NCBI RefSeq assembly: GCF_025628965.1
Contig: NZ_JAOTEN010000001.1
Coordinates: forward strand, 1,178,001 to 1,242,000
Reading direction: 5' to 3'
Source: Chryseobacterium gilvum
GTDB taxonomy: Bacteria > Bacteroidota > Bacteroidia > Flavobacteriales > Weeksellaceae
DNA length: 64,000 nt
This document shows positions 26,500 to 37,715 of this stretch, in pieces (within the stretch, counting starts at the first letter, position 1; each line of letters opens with the position of its first letter). Under the pieces are notes generated by a model that saw only the letters and a program-made list of their open reading frames with translations, was not told the DNA's origin and did not search any database. A program made the position numbers and the translations under genes.

Positions 26500-28346
26500 T
26501 TATTTACTATTTTTTTCTTCAACCAGTGGCAAAAAAGATCCATTTCCAATAAAATTAATATCACTCTGACTTGGCTTTTTTGGCGGATATTTCATAATAC
26601 CATCTTCTCCACCTTTTCCCTTTGGATGGGACATTCCAAGAGTATGAAAAATTTCGTGGATTTTATTTATTTGTTTATCTCCTTCTTCTGTATTCATTAT
26701 TATATTTTTACGATCTTCAGTGATTCCTCCATTAACTGAATACATACCATCTTCCTCATTTTCATTTTTTTTAAAATATACAGGATCACTTGTACCATTA
26801 CCATTTCTTAATGAATTACCTATAGAAAAACCATCTTGTTTATCATTACTTGCTAATTTTTCAATATTCTCTAAATTACCTCCTTCTTTAAATTGTAAAT
26901 CATATTTTATTGTATACCCAGCGTATTCTCCCTCAGAAACTTTGCTTCCTAAATCATTCAAATATTTGTTAATATCTTTGTTCATTCTTTCAACTTGCTT
27001 TGGAGAATAACCATTTACTGTAACTTGTTGTTTATTTATATTAGTATAAGTACTCTTTTCTGTTTGTACATAATAATTAGCTCTGATAGTAATAGTTTTG
27101 TTTTCTTTATTTGCAACTCTTATCCCATCTTTTCCATCAGGGTCTATTATGTTTATAGGATCGTTAAATACGTAGTTATATGGCGACCATCTTCTCATCT
27201 TCTCCGCCAGTGGATCTACGACACCCCATCTTCCAATATCGGGCATATAAAATCTTGCGCCGTAATCATACATCCCTGTTTCTTCCTGCAATTCCTTCCC
27301 ATTGTACCCATATTTGTACGAAGCATTTCCATAGCCTGAATTATAAGCATAATGCTTCAACCCAAACGGATAATAATTATTCTCTTCAAGAACTTCTGCG
27401 CTGCCACTTTGATTTTTAAAATAACTTACCCGTACATTTCCCAAATGATCAGTGTAGTTGTAAATATATGTATTATTTTCAAAATTATAATAGCCTTCCG
27501 AAGTCGGCACAAATTTAAGAATCCTTGTGATCAGTGAAGTGGAAACACCAGTGCCTTCATATTGGAAACCCTCCAGATAATCAGTTATTGTACTTCTTTC
27601 CGACTGGTTTTTAGATACCCCATACGTATATGCTTTGCTAAGCTTTACTCCATCGGCTCGGTACAGATACTGCGTAGTCACATTGCGGGTTTCACTGGTT
27701 CCTGAAGAAGTATTCCGGTAAATATATGACTGGTTGAAGGTGAGTTTTTTAGGAAGATTCAATACGTTATAATTGATATTTAAAGTCCCTTTATCAAGGT
27801 GATTGATCATATTGCCGTTGACGTCATAATCAATTGTATTTCCTGTGATATCCGGATAGCCCAGATAATTCTGGGAATCATCGGTCACCGATTTTAATCT
27901 GTTGGTTCCTAAATATTCATAGGTAAGATTGTCGATCTGCTCCGCTCCCGCGACTCCTTTGGCTTTTCTTTTAAGGGCAGTAATATTTCCGTTCAGATCA
28001 TAGCTCATCTCTTCGTTAAAGAAGCCGTTTTCGGGAACGAAGGCTCCTGGCTCGGAATACAGCCCTTTTTTCAATCTGTTGAGCGGATCATACTGGTAAG
28101 AATATCTTTTCAAAACACCGTCCTGCGAGGTTTGCCAGTCGATCTCGGCAATATTGCCGTTGTACTTCCCGCTGGAAAGCGAGGTATTGACCGGGTTCTG
28201 GTATTTCATCTCGTACCCGAAAAGTTTCCCATTCAGGTTGGATGGATCGTTAATTCTTGTCATCCAGCCGCGGATGTTGTAGGCGTAATCTACCGTCTGC
28301 AATGGTGTTGCTGCATTGGTTCCGCCTACTTTCTTGGTTTTCAGCT
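26500..28346 (-). pseudogene. 5'-truncated RHS gene with metzincin-like metallopeptidase tip (orphan cassette)
   Basis: Homology to intact RHS genes starts abruptly near 28346 inside the LKTKKVGG segment, preceded by a TAG where the others have a sense codon. The first possible start is a TTG near 28302. The core runs to FNDPINIIDPDGKDG. The ~215-residue tip contains HEIFHTLGMSH (about residue 549 of the ORF) followed by GIMKYPP, the HExxHxxGxxH zinc site plus Met-turn of metzincins. It lacks a signal peptide and promoter, so it is probably a silent cassette that can be recombined into a full RHS gene. Confidence 0.85.
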
Positions 28347-28440
28347 ATGACATTGTTATTTACACCGTCTTTAAATCATTGATAAAATGCTTACCACCAA
28401 AATTTAAATATTTCTAATATAATGTAGTTGCACTATAATA

Positions 28441-28466
28441 AAAAACCTCGCATTTTGCGAGTTTTT
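28441..28466 (-). terminator. Cassette terminator
   Basis: A hairpin AAAACCTCGC/GCGAGTTTT lies 14 bp past the immunity gene stop. It closely resembles the one at 30356-30388, so both cassettes end alike. Confidence 0.75.
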
Positions 28467-28479
28467 TATTAATCACAGC

Positions 28480-28923
28480 TTAAATATCTTCTTTATTTTG
28501 TTTAATTTTCCTATTATAATCATAAATTAAAGATCCTTCTTTCAATATTTTAAAAAGTTCTCTTTTTGATAAATCAGTATTCTCTAATTTATTAATTATC
28601 AAGTCAAAATCTTCATTCAAATCTATACTATTAAATAAAAAAATATTCTTACCCTTTACTATTGAAAAATATTTAAAAGAATGAGCTGATGTCGTTGAGA
28701 TTTGATAGATTGATATATTTTTCGGATTAGAATAAATTTCTCGGATATATATCATATTTGGTATATCTACAATATCAGTAGTACTTGAAAATTCTTTTTT
28801 TTGAATTAAAAATTTAATAATATCCTTTTTATAAACTTTAACCTTAGAATCATCAATGTATTGAGAAAAAAAAGTTGTTGATATAAAGATAAAAAATAAG
28901 CAAAATAGGTTAATTCGTTTCAT
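28480..28923 (-). CDS. Exported immunity candidate for the HEGNH RHS tip
   Basis: The protein has ~147 residues from the methionine at 28923 (MKRINLFCLFFIFISTTFFSQ is the signal peptide); the frame opens at 28941 inside the RHS gene. It overlaps the toxin end by ~14 bp, giving coupled translation. The mature part is charged with a SLIYDYNRKIKQNKEDI end. No family is recognised, and the role is inferred from context. Confidence 0.6.
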   Translation of the reverse strand: MKRINLFCLFFIFISTTFFSQYIDDSKVKVYKKDIIKFLIQKKEFSSTTDIVDIPNMIYIREIYSNPKNISIYQISTTSAHSFKYFSIVKGKNIFLFNSIDLNEDFDLIINKLENTDLSKRELFKILKEGSLIYDYNRKIKQNKEDI

Positions 28924-30256
28924 TTTTTTGTTTTTTTTCATTTAATTCTTTGAGATGCTTACCCTCTTCAGCGTCCGGTCCTTTCTCTAAATCGTTATTT
29001 TTCCCTTTAGCAATATTTTCTCCTAACAATTTAAGATTAGCAGGATCCGTTGCATGATTTCCCTCATGAACACCAATAGAACCTAATACTGCACTCATGC
29101 CTTCATTTGTCCATAAATCATATAGTTCATTATAATTTGCTCCTATAAACTTTGTCCCTTCAGGTGCGGCTTTATGCTCTTCCATTCTCTTTTCTATTCT
29201 AGCTTCAAAAAATTCTATCTTAGCATAATTAGAAGTTACTTCACCTGTTTTTTCATTTCTCCCAAGTTTTTTAGGATGTGTAGTTTCTGCCCAGTTTCCA
29301 GCATCCTTTGCGGTTTTATTAATTTCTATTTCTACACCATGTTTCGCATCTCGCATTTTATTAAGTCTAGATAAGCCTGTTTTTGTTTTAGCCATTTCAT
29401 CACCAATTCTTTTAGTATCGGCAGTTGCATTCTTACTCCATATTAATGACCCGTCTTTATTTTGTTTATATGTTACTGCTTTTCCATCTTTTCCAACTAT
29501 CCATTCAGGTTGTCTTCCATCCGGATCAATAAATCTAATCGTATTATTCATTACATAATTATATGGTGACCATCTTCTGTATTTCTCCGCTAGCGGATCA
29601 ATTACTCCCCATCTCCCAATATCCGGCATATAGAATCTTGCTCCATAATCATACATCCCTGTCTCCTCCTGCAATTCCTTTCCATTGTATTGGTATTTGT
29701 ACGCAGGATTTCCTCCATTTGCATTGTATCCTTGATGCTTTAACCCAAACGGATAATAATTATTTTCTTCAAGAACTTCTGCGCTTGTGCCATTATTAAA
29801 ATAGCTCAGCCTTACATTTCCTAAATGATCGGTGTAGTTGTAAATATACGTATTATCTTTAAAATTAAAATACCCTTCTGCAGTTGGTATAAATTCTAAC
29901 ATTGCCGCATTCAGGTAATTCACCGTATACTGAAAACCGTCTAGATAATCGGTCGTGGTCGTACGCTCTGTTTGATTCTTAAAATAAGAAGTGTACGCTT
30001 TTCTGAGCTTGGTTCCGTCTGCGCGGTAACTGTAGTTGGTTCTTACATTACGTTCTTCTGTGGTTCCGTTACTGTTTCTGATGATATAGGCTTGGTTGAA
30101 GGTCAGCTTTTTAGGAAGATTGAGAAAATTGTAATCAATATTCAGAATCCCTTTATCAATCTGGTTGATCATATTTCCATTGATATCGTAGGAAATTACG
30201 TTTCCTTAGATATCCAAAATAATTCTGAGAATAATACGTGAAAGATTTCAGCCATT
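28910..30256 (-). pseudogene. 5'-truncated RHS gene with HExxH tip (orphan cassette)
   Basis: The open part starts near 30172 ([14 protein letters not shown]). Recognisable but frame-broken RHS sequence continues to about 30256. The core runs to [14 protein letters not shown]. The ~200-residue tip has TGLSRLNKMRDAKHGVEIEI and then GVHEGNHATDPAN near residue 367, an HExxH zinc-binding motif. The arrangement is similar to M91-like zincin effectors, a weak call. It has no N-terminal secretion signal and is a silent cassette. Confidence 0.8.
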
Positions 30257-30355
30257 TGACAAAGAAGATAAAGCACCGACTTTATGATCATCCACAAAAT
30301 GTTCAATATTAAAAAATTTGAAAATTTCTTTAATAAAATGCGGCTCTTTATAAAA
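30257..30355 (-). other. Inter-cassette scrap
   Basis: A short minus-strand frame reads FIKEIFKFFNIEHFVDDHK and then stops just before the RHS relic. It is not recognised and is probably the tail of a lost gene. Confidence 0.3.
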
Positions 30356-30388
30356 CAAAAAAACCTCGCAATTTGTGAGGTTTTTTTG
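30356..30388 (-). terminator. Terminator of RHS operon 2
   Basis: A near-perfect stem of AAAAAAACCTCGCA against TGTGAGGTTTTTTT lies after the immunity gene; it is the strongest hairpin of the RHS region. Confidence 0.8.
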
Positions 30389-30450
30389 TATCCGAATAAT
30401 GATTCATATATTATATGTTAATACAATGTATCTTTTGAGAAAAGCATGAG

Positions 30451-30909
30451 CTAATCAAATTTCATCGAATTTGGAGTTTCTAAAACAACATAGTATTCTT
30501 TATTGTTTTTAACTAATTTTAAATATTTCTTTCGATATTTTTTATGATATAAATTAAAAATGTTTACAATAATATAATCTTGATTAAAAAAAGTTTTCGG
30601 CACACTTACTATATATTTGGAAGCAAAAGGTTTGTTCGGAAGAATTGCTTCAAAACTTAAATTAATATTTTCAGATTGATTATTCATTAGCTTTGTATAA
30701 ATATCATCATTTAAATCAATTGAACCAACAGAATATTTGACTTTTATATTTTCTTCAAGTGAAGAACCTATATAAAAATCACTAATTGTTAAGGATGGGT
30801 TTTCATCAATCATAATTAATAGATTCGCTTTTTTGCATTGAGCATAAAACAAACTTTGCATTAGTATAAATGCTACTATAAATATTTTATTAAATTTATT
30901 ATTTTCCAT
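30451..30909 (-). CDS. Exported immunity candidate for RHS toxin 2
   Basis: The protein has 152 residues and starts 11 bp inside the RHS gene end. [19 protein letters not shown] is a signal peptide. The mature part is beta-rich ([28 protein letters not shown], quoted here as two blocks: DENPSLTIS and [11 protein letters not shown]). It is not a recognised family. Overlap with the toxin, export and size argue for immunity. Confidence 0.6.
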   Translation of the reverse strand: MENNKFNKIFIVAFILMQSLFYAQCKKANLLIMIDENPSLTISDFYIGSSLEENIKVKYSVGSIDLNDDIYTKLMNNQSENINLSFEAILPNKPFASKYIVSVPKTFFNQDYIIVNIFNLYHKKYRKKYLKLVKNNKEYYVVLETPNSMKFD

Positions 30910-33900
30910 TTCTTTTTAATATATTTTTTATTACTGGAACAGTCAATTGCATTCTAAATGTACCATTAGAATTATAAATAGCTGCTCCTATGGATCGGCT
31001 ATCATTATAAGTTCCATCTAAATTTCTTGTTATATTAGAATTAGTTCCTTTTCCAAGTGGTCCTACAATAATATTAGTGGGAAATTGTTTAAAGGCACTA
31101 GTATCAGTTCCCACGGTTGGAACTAAAGCATTAAAAGGATACGGTATACCCTTTGCTTCAAATATTCCTGCCGGATGTAGATGTATGCTTGTCTGTGAAT
31201 TTCCTGACGATAATAATGGCGTCGGTAATTCAGCAGGCGCTGAAGCCATACCATCTGCACCTACGGTTGGCAAAGGTCCTGTTTCTCCTCTAAATATTAT
31301 GCCTCTTTGATCTACTATGGAGGATTCTTCCTTCAGCCCTCCGTTTGCTTTTCCTCTAGCTATTACATTAAGAGATTCATTTAAATCTAAATCAGTTGGA
31401 ACTATCATATTAGTATTAAATTCGCTCAAATCACCTATGCCCACATGCCGCCCATTTTTTTCTGCTGCTTTTATTGCATCAAGATCTGTTTTGTTTGAAA
31501 TCATCAAAACTCCTGGATCTGTGGTTCCATCAGTACCAATTTTTTTTCCATTTTCATTCACGTAATCGATTGGATCCCTACCATCCGGATCAATAAATCT
31601 AATTGGATTATTAAAAGCATAATTATATACACTGTGCCTTCTCATTTTCTCTGCAAGCGGATCTAAAACACCCCATCTTCCAATATCGGGCATATAGAAT
31701 CTTGCTCCATAATCATACATGCCTGTCTCCTGCAATTCCTTGCCATTATATTGATACTTATACGCAGAATTCCCATTTAATTCATTATACCCTTGGTGTT
31801 TCAGCCCAAAAGGATAATAATTGTTTTCTTCAAGAACTTCTGCGCTTGTGCCATTGCTGAAATAGCTCAACCTTACATTTCCCAAATGATCGGTATAGTT
31901 GTAAATATACTTATTATTTTCAAAATTATAATAGCCTTCCGAAGTTGGTACAAATTTTAAGATCCGGCTGTTGTCTACATTGCTGCCTATAAATGATTTC
32001 TCATACTGGAAACCGTCCAGATATTCCGTTATTTTAATGGTTTCAAGACGGGTTCGTGCAGCGGCAAAAGAATAAACCTTTTTAAGCTTTACGCCATCGG
32101 CTTTGTATAAATAACGTGTTTTTACATAATTATTTATATCCTGCGATCGCGGGATATAGGTGCTGTTAAAAGTAGTCTGGTCAGGAAGGTTTAAATAGTT
32201 ATAATCGATATTCAAAATCCCTTTATCCAGCTGATCTTTCATATTGCCGTTGTCATCATAGGAAATTGTATTCCCTGAAATATCGGGATAACCCAGATAA
32301 TTCTGGGAATTATCGGTGACGGATTTTAGCTTGTTGGTTCCAAAATAGTCATAGATCAAATTATCAATCTGCTCTGCTCCCACCATTCCTTTGGTTTTTC
32401 TTTGGAGTGTAGTGATATTTCCGTTCAGATCATAGCTCATTTCTTCATTAAAGAAACCGTTTTCAGGAACCGAAGTTCCCGGCTCGGAATATAACCCTTT
32501 TTTCAATCTGTTTAAGCCATCATACTGGTAAGAATACCTTCTGTCTACTCCATCTACAGAAGTTTTCCAGTCGATCTCGGCAATATTGCCGTTGTACTTC
32601 CCGGTAGAAAGAGAAGTATTGACCGGGTTTTGATATTTCATCTCATACCCGAAGAGCTTCCCGTTCAGGTTGGATGGATCGTTAATTCTTGTCATCCAGC
32701 CTCGGATATTGTAAGCGTAATCTACCGTCTGTAATGGCGTTGCTGCATTGGTTCCGCCCACTTTCTTGGTTTTCAGCTGCGAGAGCTCGTTGTATTCGTT
32801 CTGAGCCAAAATCTCTTCAGCATTATTGTCTACCTTATGTTTGTGGACAAGCAGCCTGTTCTGCGCATCATATTCGAAGCTCTCGGTGATGATCTTTTCC
32901 GTATCGGTGCTTAAACGTTTATGGTACGTTTTCGTCTGTTTAGGGGTACCTGCAAAATCAAGCTCGGTCTCTGTTCGGGTGTAACCTCCCAGATGATTGA
33001 TCGAGTAATTCCCGATCGGCCTTCCTTTGCGGTCGTAATAGCTGTAGGTTTTCGTCCAGTTATCGTCTTCGATGTTTTTCACCAGGGTCATCACCGGAAG
33101 GTCTTTTGTGCTTTTTCCTGTGGACGAAGGATTGTCGGTCAGTATCGGCTTCCCGAATATCGTAGCCGGGAAAGTGGGATTAAAAGCATAAGCCGGGTAC
33201 GTATCGTAATAATTGACACTGAGAACCGTACTGATATTCGCCGTAAAATAGGTGTTTGAATAATAAATATTCATCCCGTTTTTTGTAAATCCGGCAGCAT
33301 CCCTGGACTCGGTAATGACGAGATCATTCACTATATTTTGCCAGGCTGCCCCGTTTCCCCCGGAACTGACGATTCCGGTAACAGCCACTCTGCCGAATTG
33401 ATCATATTTGGTCATCAGCCACTGATTCTGGGCTTTCATATTGGCATCCTGCGTTAAGACCAATCGGTCTGCCTTATCATAGACCATAGACTCCCAGCCT
33501 TTTCCGGGAAGCTTCTTTTCTACCAACCTGTATTTGCTGTCATAGCGGTACTGGTAACACAAATCGTCCAGTGCAGCCTGCAGTGTAGATCCCGAGACTG
33601 AAGCCAGAGGCGGGATTACATACGAAAGCTGGTTATACTCATTATACACATAATAAGTATCTGCATTTTCGGTGGCGCTGATCACCTTCCGGATCAGTAC
33701 CGTCTGTCCTCTTCCGTTGGTAAATTCTATGGTTGTATTCCCGTCTTCATCGGTCACGCTGTTTTTGTAGAGTTTGGCAGCCTGAAAATAAGCAGAAGTC
33801 TGTACTGAGGAGACAAACACGGTATTGGCCGCATCCCATGTGGTGGTGGTCTGGTAATTTCTTACCATATCCTGCGCCGTATTGGCTTCATAGCTGAAGT

Positions 33901-34351
33901 TCACGGGTTTATTCGCCCAGTCTGTCCCCACCTGGATCTGCTGTTGGATCCGGTTCAAAGGCGTGTTTTCAAGTACTTTTTCAGCATATATTTTCTCAGA
34001 TCCGTACACCGCGGAAGAATTTCCCAGCGGCGAAGGAATAATGGCTCCATTCAAAGTGGAGGATTGGGGAACCGGGAGATATTCTTTCACCTGCCTTCCG
34101 AAACCATCATATTCCATATGCATAACTATATCTTTTCCTAAAGGGGAAGCTTTGACGTTCACTACCTGTTTCGGTCTTCCCAAGCCGTCGAAATACTGAA
34201 CGGTTTCCACCTGTTTTTGTACCGGTTCTGAAGGATCCGTCAGATGAACTTTGGTATACACATAGTTTTCGGTACTGCTTGGTAATGTTGTTTGTGCGTA
34301 GGCAGATCCTGAGGTCAGCAGGATGCCAATCGGAATTATTATTTTCTTCAT
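30899..34351 (-). CDS. RHS/YD-repeat toxin 2 with JAB-like C-terminal tip
   Basis: The protein has 1150 residues with a signal peptide ([11 protein letters not shown]), DUF6443-like region, YD repeats, and the RHS core to [12 protein letters not shown] near residue 925. The ~225-residue tip is unrelated to tip 1 in most of its length. It contains ESLNVIARG, then SIHLHPAG with a downstream aspartate and NIIVGPLG, a pattern like JAB/JAMM metallopeptidases (E, HxHP, D). The core is very similar to the truncated cassettes to its left, as expected for tip exchange by homologous recombination. Confidence 0.88.
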   Translation of the reverse strand: MKKIIIPIGILLTSGSAYAQTTLPSSTENYVYTKVHLTDPSEPVQKQVETVQYFDGLGRPKQVVNVKASPLGKDIVMHMEYDGFGRQVKEYLPVPQSSTLNGAIIPSPLGNSSAVYGSEKIYAEKVLENTPLNRIQQQIQVGTDWANKPVNFSYEANTAQDMVRNYQTTTTWDAANTVFVSSVQTSAYFQAAKLYKNSVTDEDGNTTIEFTNGRGQTVLIRKVISATENADTYYVYNEYNQLSYVIPPLASVSGSTLQAALDDLCYQYRYDSKYRLVEKKLPGKGWESMVYDKADRLVLTQDANMKAQNQWLMTKYDQFGRVAVTGIVSSGGNGAAWQNIVNDLVITESRDAAGFTKNGMNIYYSNTYFTANISTVLSVNYYDTYPAYAFNPTFPATIFGKPILTDNPSSTGKSTKDLPVMTLVKNIEDDNWTKTYSYYDRKGRPIGNYSINHLGGYTRTETELDFAGTPKQTKTYHKRLSTDTEKIITESFEYDAQNRLLVHKHKVDNNAEEILAQNEYNELSQLKTKKVGGTNAATPLQTVDYAYNIRGWMTRINDPSNLNGKLFGYEMKYQNPVNTSLSTGKYNGNIAEIDWKTSVDGVDRRYSYQYDGLNRLKKGLYSEPGTSVPENGFFNEEMSYDLNGNITTLQRKTKGMVGAEQIDNLIYDYFGTNKLKSVTDNSQNYLGYPDISGNTISYDDNGNMKDQLDKGILNIDYNYLNLPDQTTFNSTYIPRSQDINNYVKTRYLYKADGVKLKKVYSFAAARTRLETIKITEYLDGFQYEKSFIGSNVDNSRILKFVPTSEGYYNFENNKYIYNYTDHLGNVRLSYFSNGTSAEVLEENNYYPFGLKHQGYNELNGNSAYKYQYNGKELQETGMYDYGARFYMPDIGRWGVLDPLAEKMRRHSVYNYAFNNPIRFIDPDGRDPIDYVNENGKKIGTDGTTDPGVLMISNKTDLDAIKAAEKNGRHVGIGDLSEFNTNMIVPTDLDLNESLNVIARGKANGGLKEESSIVDQRGIIFRGETGPLPTVGADGMASAPAELPTPLLSSGNSQTSIHLHPAGIFEAKGIPYPFNALVPTVGTDTSAFKQFPTNIIVGPLGKGTNSNITRNLDGTYNDSRSIGAAIYNSNGTFRMQLTVPVIKNILKRNGK

Positions 34352-34357
34352 CGTGTG

Positions 34358-37300
34358 CTAGTGTTTGTAATTGTAAAAAATGTCCTTCAATGGCTGCCCT
34401 TCCTGATCGGATACCTTTTCAAGCCTGTTGGCGCTGTCATATTTATAGGTCTCTCTGATGCCTTGTGAGGAAGTAATCGTGGTGACCCCAATCAGCGGAT
34501 CATAGGTCAGTGTAGTCACTTTAGCATTTTGCAGTGCTGCCGAATTTCTGAAGGTATCTAAAGCCGTAATCAAAGCTCCTTCATTATTCGGGTTTGAGGC
34601 ATCATTATCCGATGCCGAAACAATGGGTGAAATTAATCCTGAACTGACCAGCTGTGCATACGTCATGCCTTCTACTTTTGCAATAGGCTGTGTGCTGTTA
34701 TAGCCCCAGACAATAGAAACGGGTGTTCCTTCTTTGGTCGTATACTGCTGAAGGTTTCCTTTGTCATCATACTGATTAAAAGTCACTTCCGTAGAAAAAG
34801 TATTGTTCGGGATGTCGTACGATTTTACGGATAATGGTAAGACTGAGTTCCCGGCCTGACTCGTAGGAATCGAAGTAGGATACACCGTTTCTGTTTTTGA
34901 AAGTGTTTTGGCAACTCCATTCACCGTTTGCGTAGAGGTCGTCTCCAACGGAATGCCAATCATGTTTTTACTGATCAAAAGTGGGTTTCCTTTTTCGTGG
35001 GCATAGCTGTAAGACGTCTCATTGATGACACCATCTGTTGTGGTGGTCTGTTTCGTCAACTGGTGGTGATTGTTTGATGAGGTGAAGGTTTTTGTCGTTG
35101 ATACCATATCCTGATTCCCCAAATGCTCTGTCGTCGTTTTGATAAAATCCCCGTTCTCATCAAAATTCTGGAATTTGTAATAATAGGTATCGAAAGGATA
35201 CCCTGTTCCCAGGATGACAAAATCTAGTATATTTTTAGGCTTAAAAATAAGGTCATAATCGATACCATACACGATCTTAGGTTTAATGGTATTTCCATCT
35301 TCGACATAATACTCATAAGATTCTTCCTGTCTGTTTCCGAGATTATTCAGCAGGGTTTTCCCGTTTTTAGGATATTCAAAGCATGGAAGAGAAGAAGAAG
35401 CTCCTAAAAAATTGCCTTCCATATTATTATAGAAGCATGATCCCGAATAATCTCCTAATATGGTCTTATTTTCAAATACCGAATTGATCGTGATCTTTTG
35501 ATTGGTAGATATATTCACTTTATCTTCCTTCGCCGCCGTGTAAGAAATCATTCTGCCGCTTCCGGTCTGCAGGGGAAACCTGCTTTGAGAGTTGATAAAG
35601 TTTTTATTGGGAATCTGCTGAAGGAAATCAAGCTCAAAATTCGTGATTCCAGACTCTACCCCGTTTTCATTTTTGTAGTTATACTCTCTTGCCAGAACCA
35701 ATGCATTATTTTCATTATAGTTTTCAATTCTTTTAACGCGTAATCCTCCAAAAGGTACTTCTACGCCATACGCCGTATTTCTTGCCAGGTTCGGATCAAT
35801 TTCTTTCCATTTAACCTCCATCGTCGCTTCATCAGCATTATAATTAAAAAGCTGGCTGTTCGGTGTATTCTGATTTCCGGCATACAACTGTACCTGAATG
35901 GTATTGGTGGCGGTAAGCTGGTCATATGGTATTTCAATGACTTTCGTAGCGTTGGTGAATAGTTTCTGTGAGACCAGCTCTACATTATTGGCATTTAAGA
36001 TTTTATAATAAATTGAACAGCTTCCGTTGGTCGGTAAAGTCAAATCAGGATAAATACATTTTGTCGTACTGGTGTTCAGTTCAAATCTAATACGGTTGGT
36101 GTTAGGCAATTTACTAAAATCAATATTCAGGGGAATATTGTACGTTTTATTGGTCTGCTGTGCCGGGTTTTCTGAGGTTGAAAAATATTTGTTGGCTAAT
36201 ACATAGGGGATGATATCATGTATTCTATAGGTTCTTTTAACATCATGCTCAAAATAAATCCCCTTATTGCTTTCCGAATAGAACCTGGTTTTCCCTCCCG
36301 TCGGCAAAATAATTTCTTCCAGCTGACCCGCTTTGGCAAATTCCGGATTGACGTTTCTGTCATTTTCCTCTTCCAGAACAACATCGATGCTCGGTGTCAA
36401 ACCTGCATTCGTCGTTTTGCCATTATAATATCCCCACCAGTCTCTGGCGTAAGAAAACCGGTGCGGAAGCAACTGGCTGTTATAATTAAACTGATACGCA
36501 TTGTGCAGATTAATATCCCCAAACCAAACTTTTTTAAGCATCAGTCGTTTCGTGATATTACCGCTGTCTTCCATGTGGTTGCATGAATAAATAGGCGTTG
36601 TTGGTGGCAGAGAAGTCATATACTCATACTGAAAACCGATGGTATTCACATTTCTTCCGTAGCTGTCTTTGATGTCAACCGATTCCAGTTTTTTAGTCGT
36701 ACTGTCATCAAGACGGCTGGATGTATTAAACTTAACTTCTCCAAAGGTTCCGTAAATCCTTTTGATCTGATAGGTATACCCTTTTGTTCTGGAAAAGCTG
36801 GTGTATACCGTACCTCTGGGATCATCAGAATCATATGTTTCTACCGTTTTTGATTGTCCTGCCAATTCACAGGTATCATAAAAACTCCCTTCATCATACT
36901 CAAAATTCAGTTCGTTATTCTGAGGGCTGATCATTTTTTCCAGGATCCATGTCTGAGCATACGTTGGCTGCTGTGCTGTCGGCTCGGTTCCGATGGATAT
37001 TCCTCCGTAGGTATAGGTGTGAGAAAAATGCAAAGTATTCCCGACTTTATAAATATATTGAAATCCTGTCGGGCTGGTAATGGTCCATTTTCCTGAAGTA
37101 GTATTATAATTAATTTTATAATCCGAATCAGGAAATTGCACAAACTGCCCCACCGGATTTTCGGCACTTCTTTCCTGATTGACCATGAATGACAATGTTT
37201 GGCCATCGGGTAATATTACTTTATAATCATCCGATTCCAGATCTATAGCGCCACTTCTGTATCTGTAGTCTAAATCATACGCCGCACTTTCAGGAAGTGT

Positions 37301-37708
37301 TCCCTGGTCTATTTTATGCATAATATCAGCGGCAATCGGGACCGTATATTGTGTTTCGTAGAAAAACCCTCCCGGCGCGTCATCAGGAAACTGCCTCACC
37401 GTTCTTATCAATGAGGGAGTCGATAAGGACCAGCCTAAACCTATCCATGGCGATTTTTCATTAACGGCAATCCCGCTGTAGTTATAGGATAACCTGATAT
37501 CATAGACAAGATCGCCATTTTGTATGGTATAAATAGGGACTGAGATATCCGGATTTCCTGAATTGAGGGAAACCGGATTTTCAAAATTCTTTAATAAAGC
37601 ACTTACTTCCGGAGCCTGCGGAACAATTTTCTGATAGGTGTCAGCGGCGGATTGGCTCATGTAAAAATTACAGGCCATTAGACCCGTAAGGTAAATATAT
37701 TTCTTCAT
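34358..37708 (-). CDS. SpvB-like secreted RHS-companion protein 2
   Basis: The protein has 1116 residues and the N-terminal signal MKKYIYLTGLMACNFYMSQS. The early part has NPVSLNSGNPDISVPIY and SPWIGLGWSLSTPSLIRTVR, as in SpvB-type proteins; the C-terminus has YD repeats (LTYDPLIGVTTITSSQG). It aligns in outline with the protein at 20.3-23.7 kb but is far more divergent than the other operon members, suggesting it adapted with a different partner. It lies 6 bp before the RHS gene. Confidence 0.8.
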   Translation of the reverse strand: MKKYIYLTGLMACNFYMSQSAADTYQKIVPQAPEVSALLKNFENPVSLNSGNPDISVPIYTIQNGDLVYDIRLSYNYSGIAVNEKSPWIGLGWSLSTPSLIRTVRQFPDDAPGGFFYETQYTVPIAADIMHKIDQGTLPESAAYDLDYRYRSGAIDLESDDYKVILPDGQTLSFMVNQERSAENPVGQFVQFPDSDYKINYNTTSGKWTITSPTGFQYIYKVGNTLHFSHTYTYGGISIGTEPTAQQPTYAQTWILEKMISPQNNELNFEYDEGSFYDTCELAGQSKTVETYDSDDPRGTVYTSFSRTKGYTYQIKRIYGTFGEVKFNTSSRLDDSTTKKLESVDIKDSYGRNVNTIGFQYEYMTSLPPTTPIYSCNHMEDSGNITKRLMLKKVWFGDINLHNAYQFNYNSQLLPHRFSYARDWWGYYNGKTTNAGLTPSIDVVLEEENDRNVNPEFAKAGQLEEIILPTGGKTRFYSESNKGIYFEHDVKRTYRIHDIIPYVLANKYFSTSENPAQQTNKTYNIPLNIDFSKLPNTNRIRFELNTSTTKCIYPDLTLPTNGSCSIYYKILNANNVELVSQKLFTNATKVIEIPYDQLTATNTIQVQLYAGNQNTPNSQLFNYNADEATMEVKWKEIDPNLARNTAYGVEVPFGGLRVKRIENYNENNALVLAREYNYKNENGVESGITNFELDFLQQIPNKNFINSQSRFPLQTGSGRMISYTAAKEDKVNISTNQKITINSVFENKTILGDYSGSCFYNNMEGNFLGASSSLPCFEYPKNGKTLLNNLGNRQEESYEYYVEDGNTIKPKIVYGIDYDLIFKPKNILDFVILGTGYPFDTYYYKFQNFDENGDFIKTTTEHLGNQDMVSTTKTFTSSNNHHQLTKQTTTTDGVINETSYSYAHEKGNPLLISKNMIGIPLETTSTQTVNGVAKTLSKTETVYPTSIPTSQAGNSVLPLSVKSYDIPNNTFSTEVTFNQYDDKGNLQQYTTKEGTPVSIVWGYNSTQPIAKVEGMTYAQLVSSGLISPIVSASDNDASNPNNEGALITALDTFRNSAALQNAKVTTLTYDPLIGVTTITSSQGIRETYKYDSANRLEKVSDQEGQPLKDIFYNYKH

Positions 37709-37715
37709 CGGCGTT

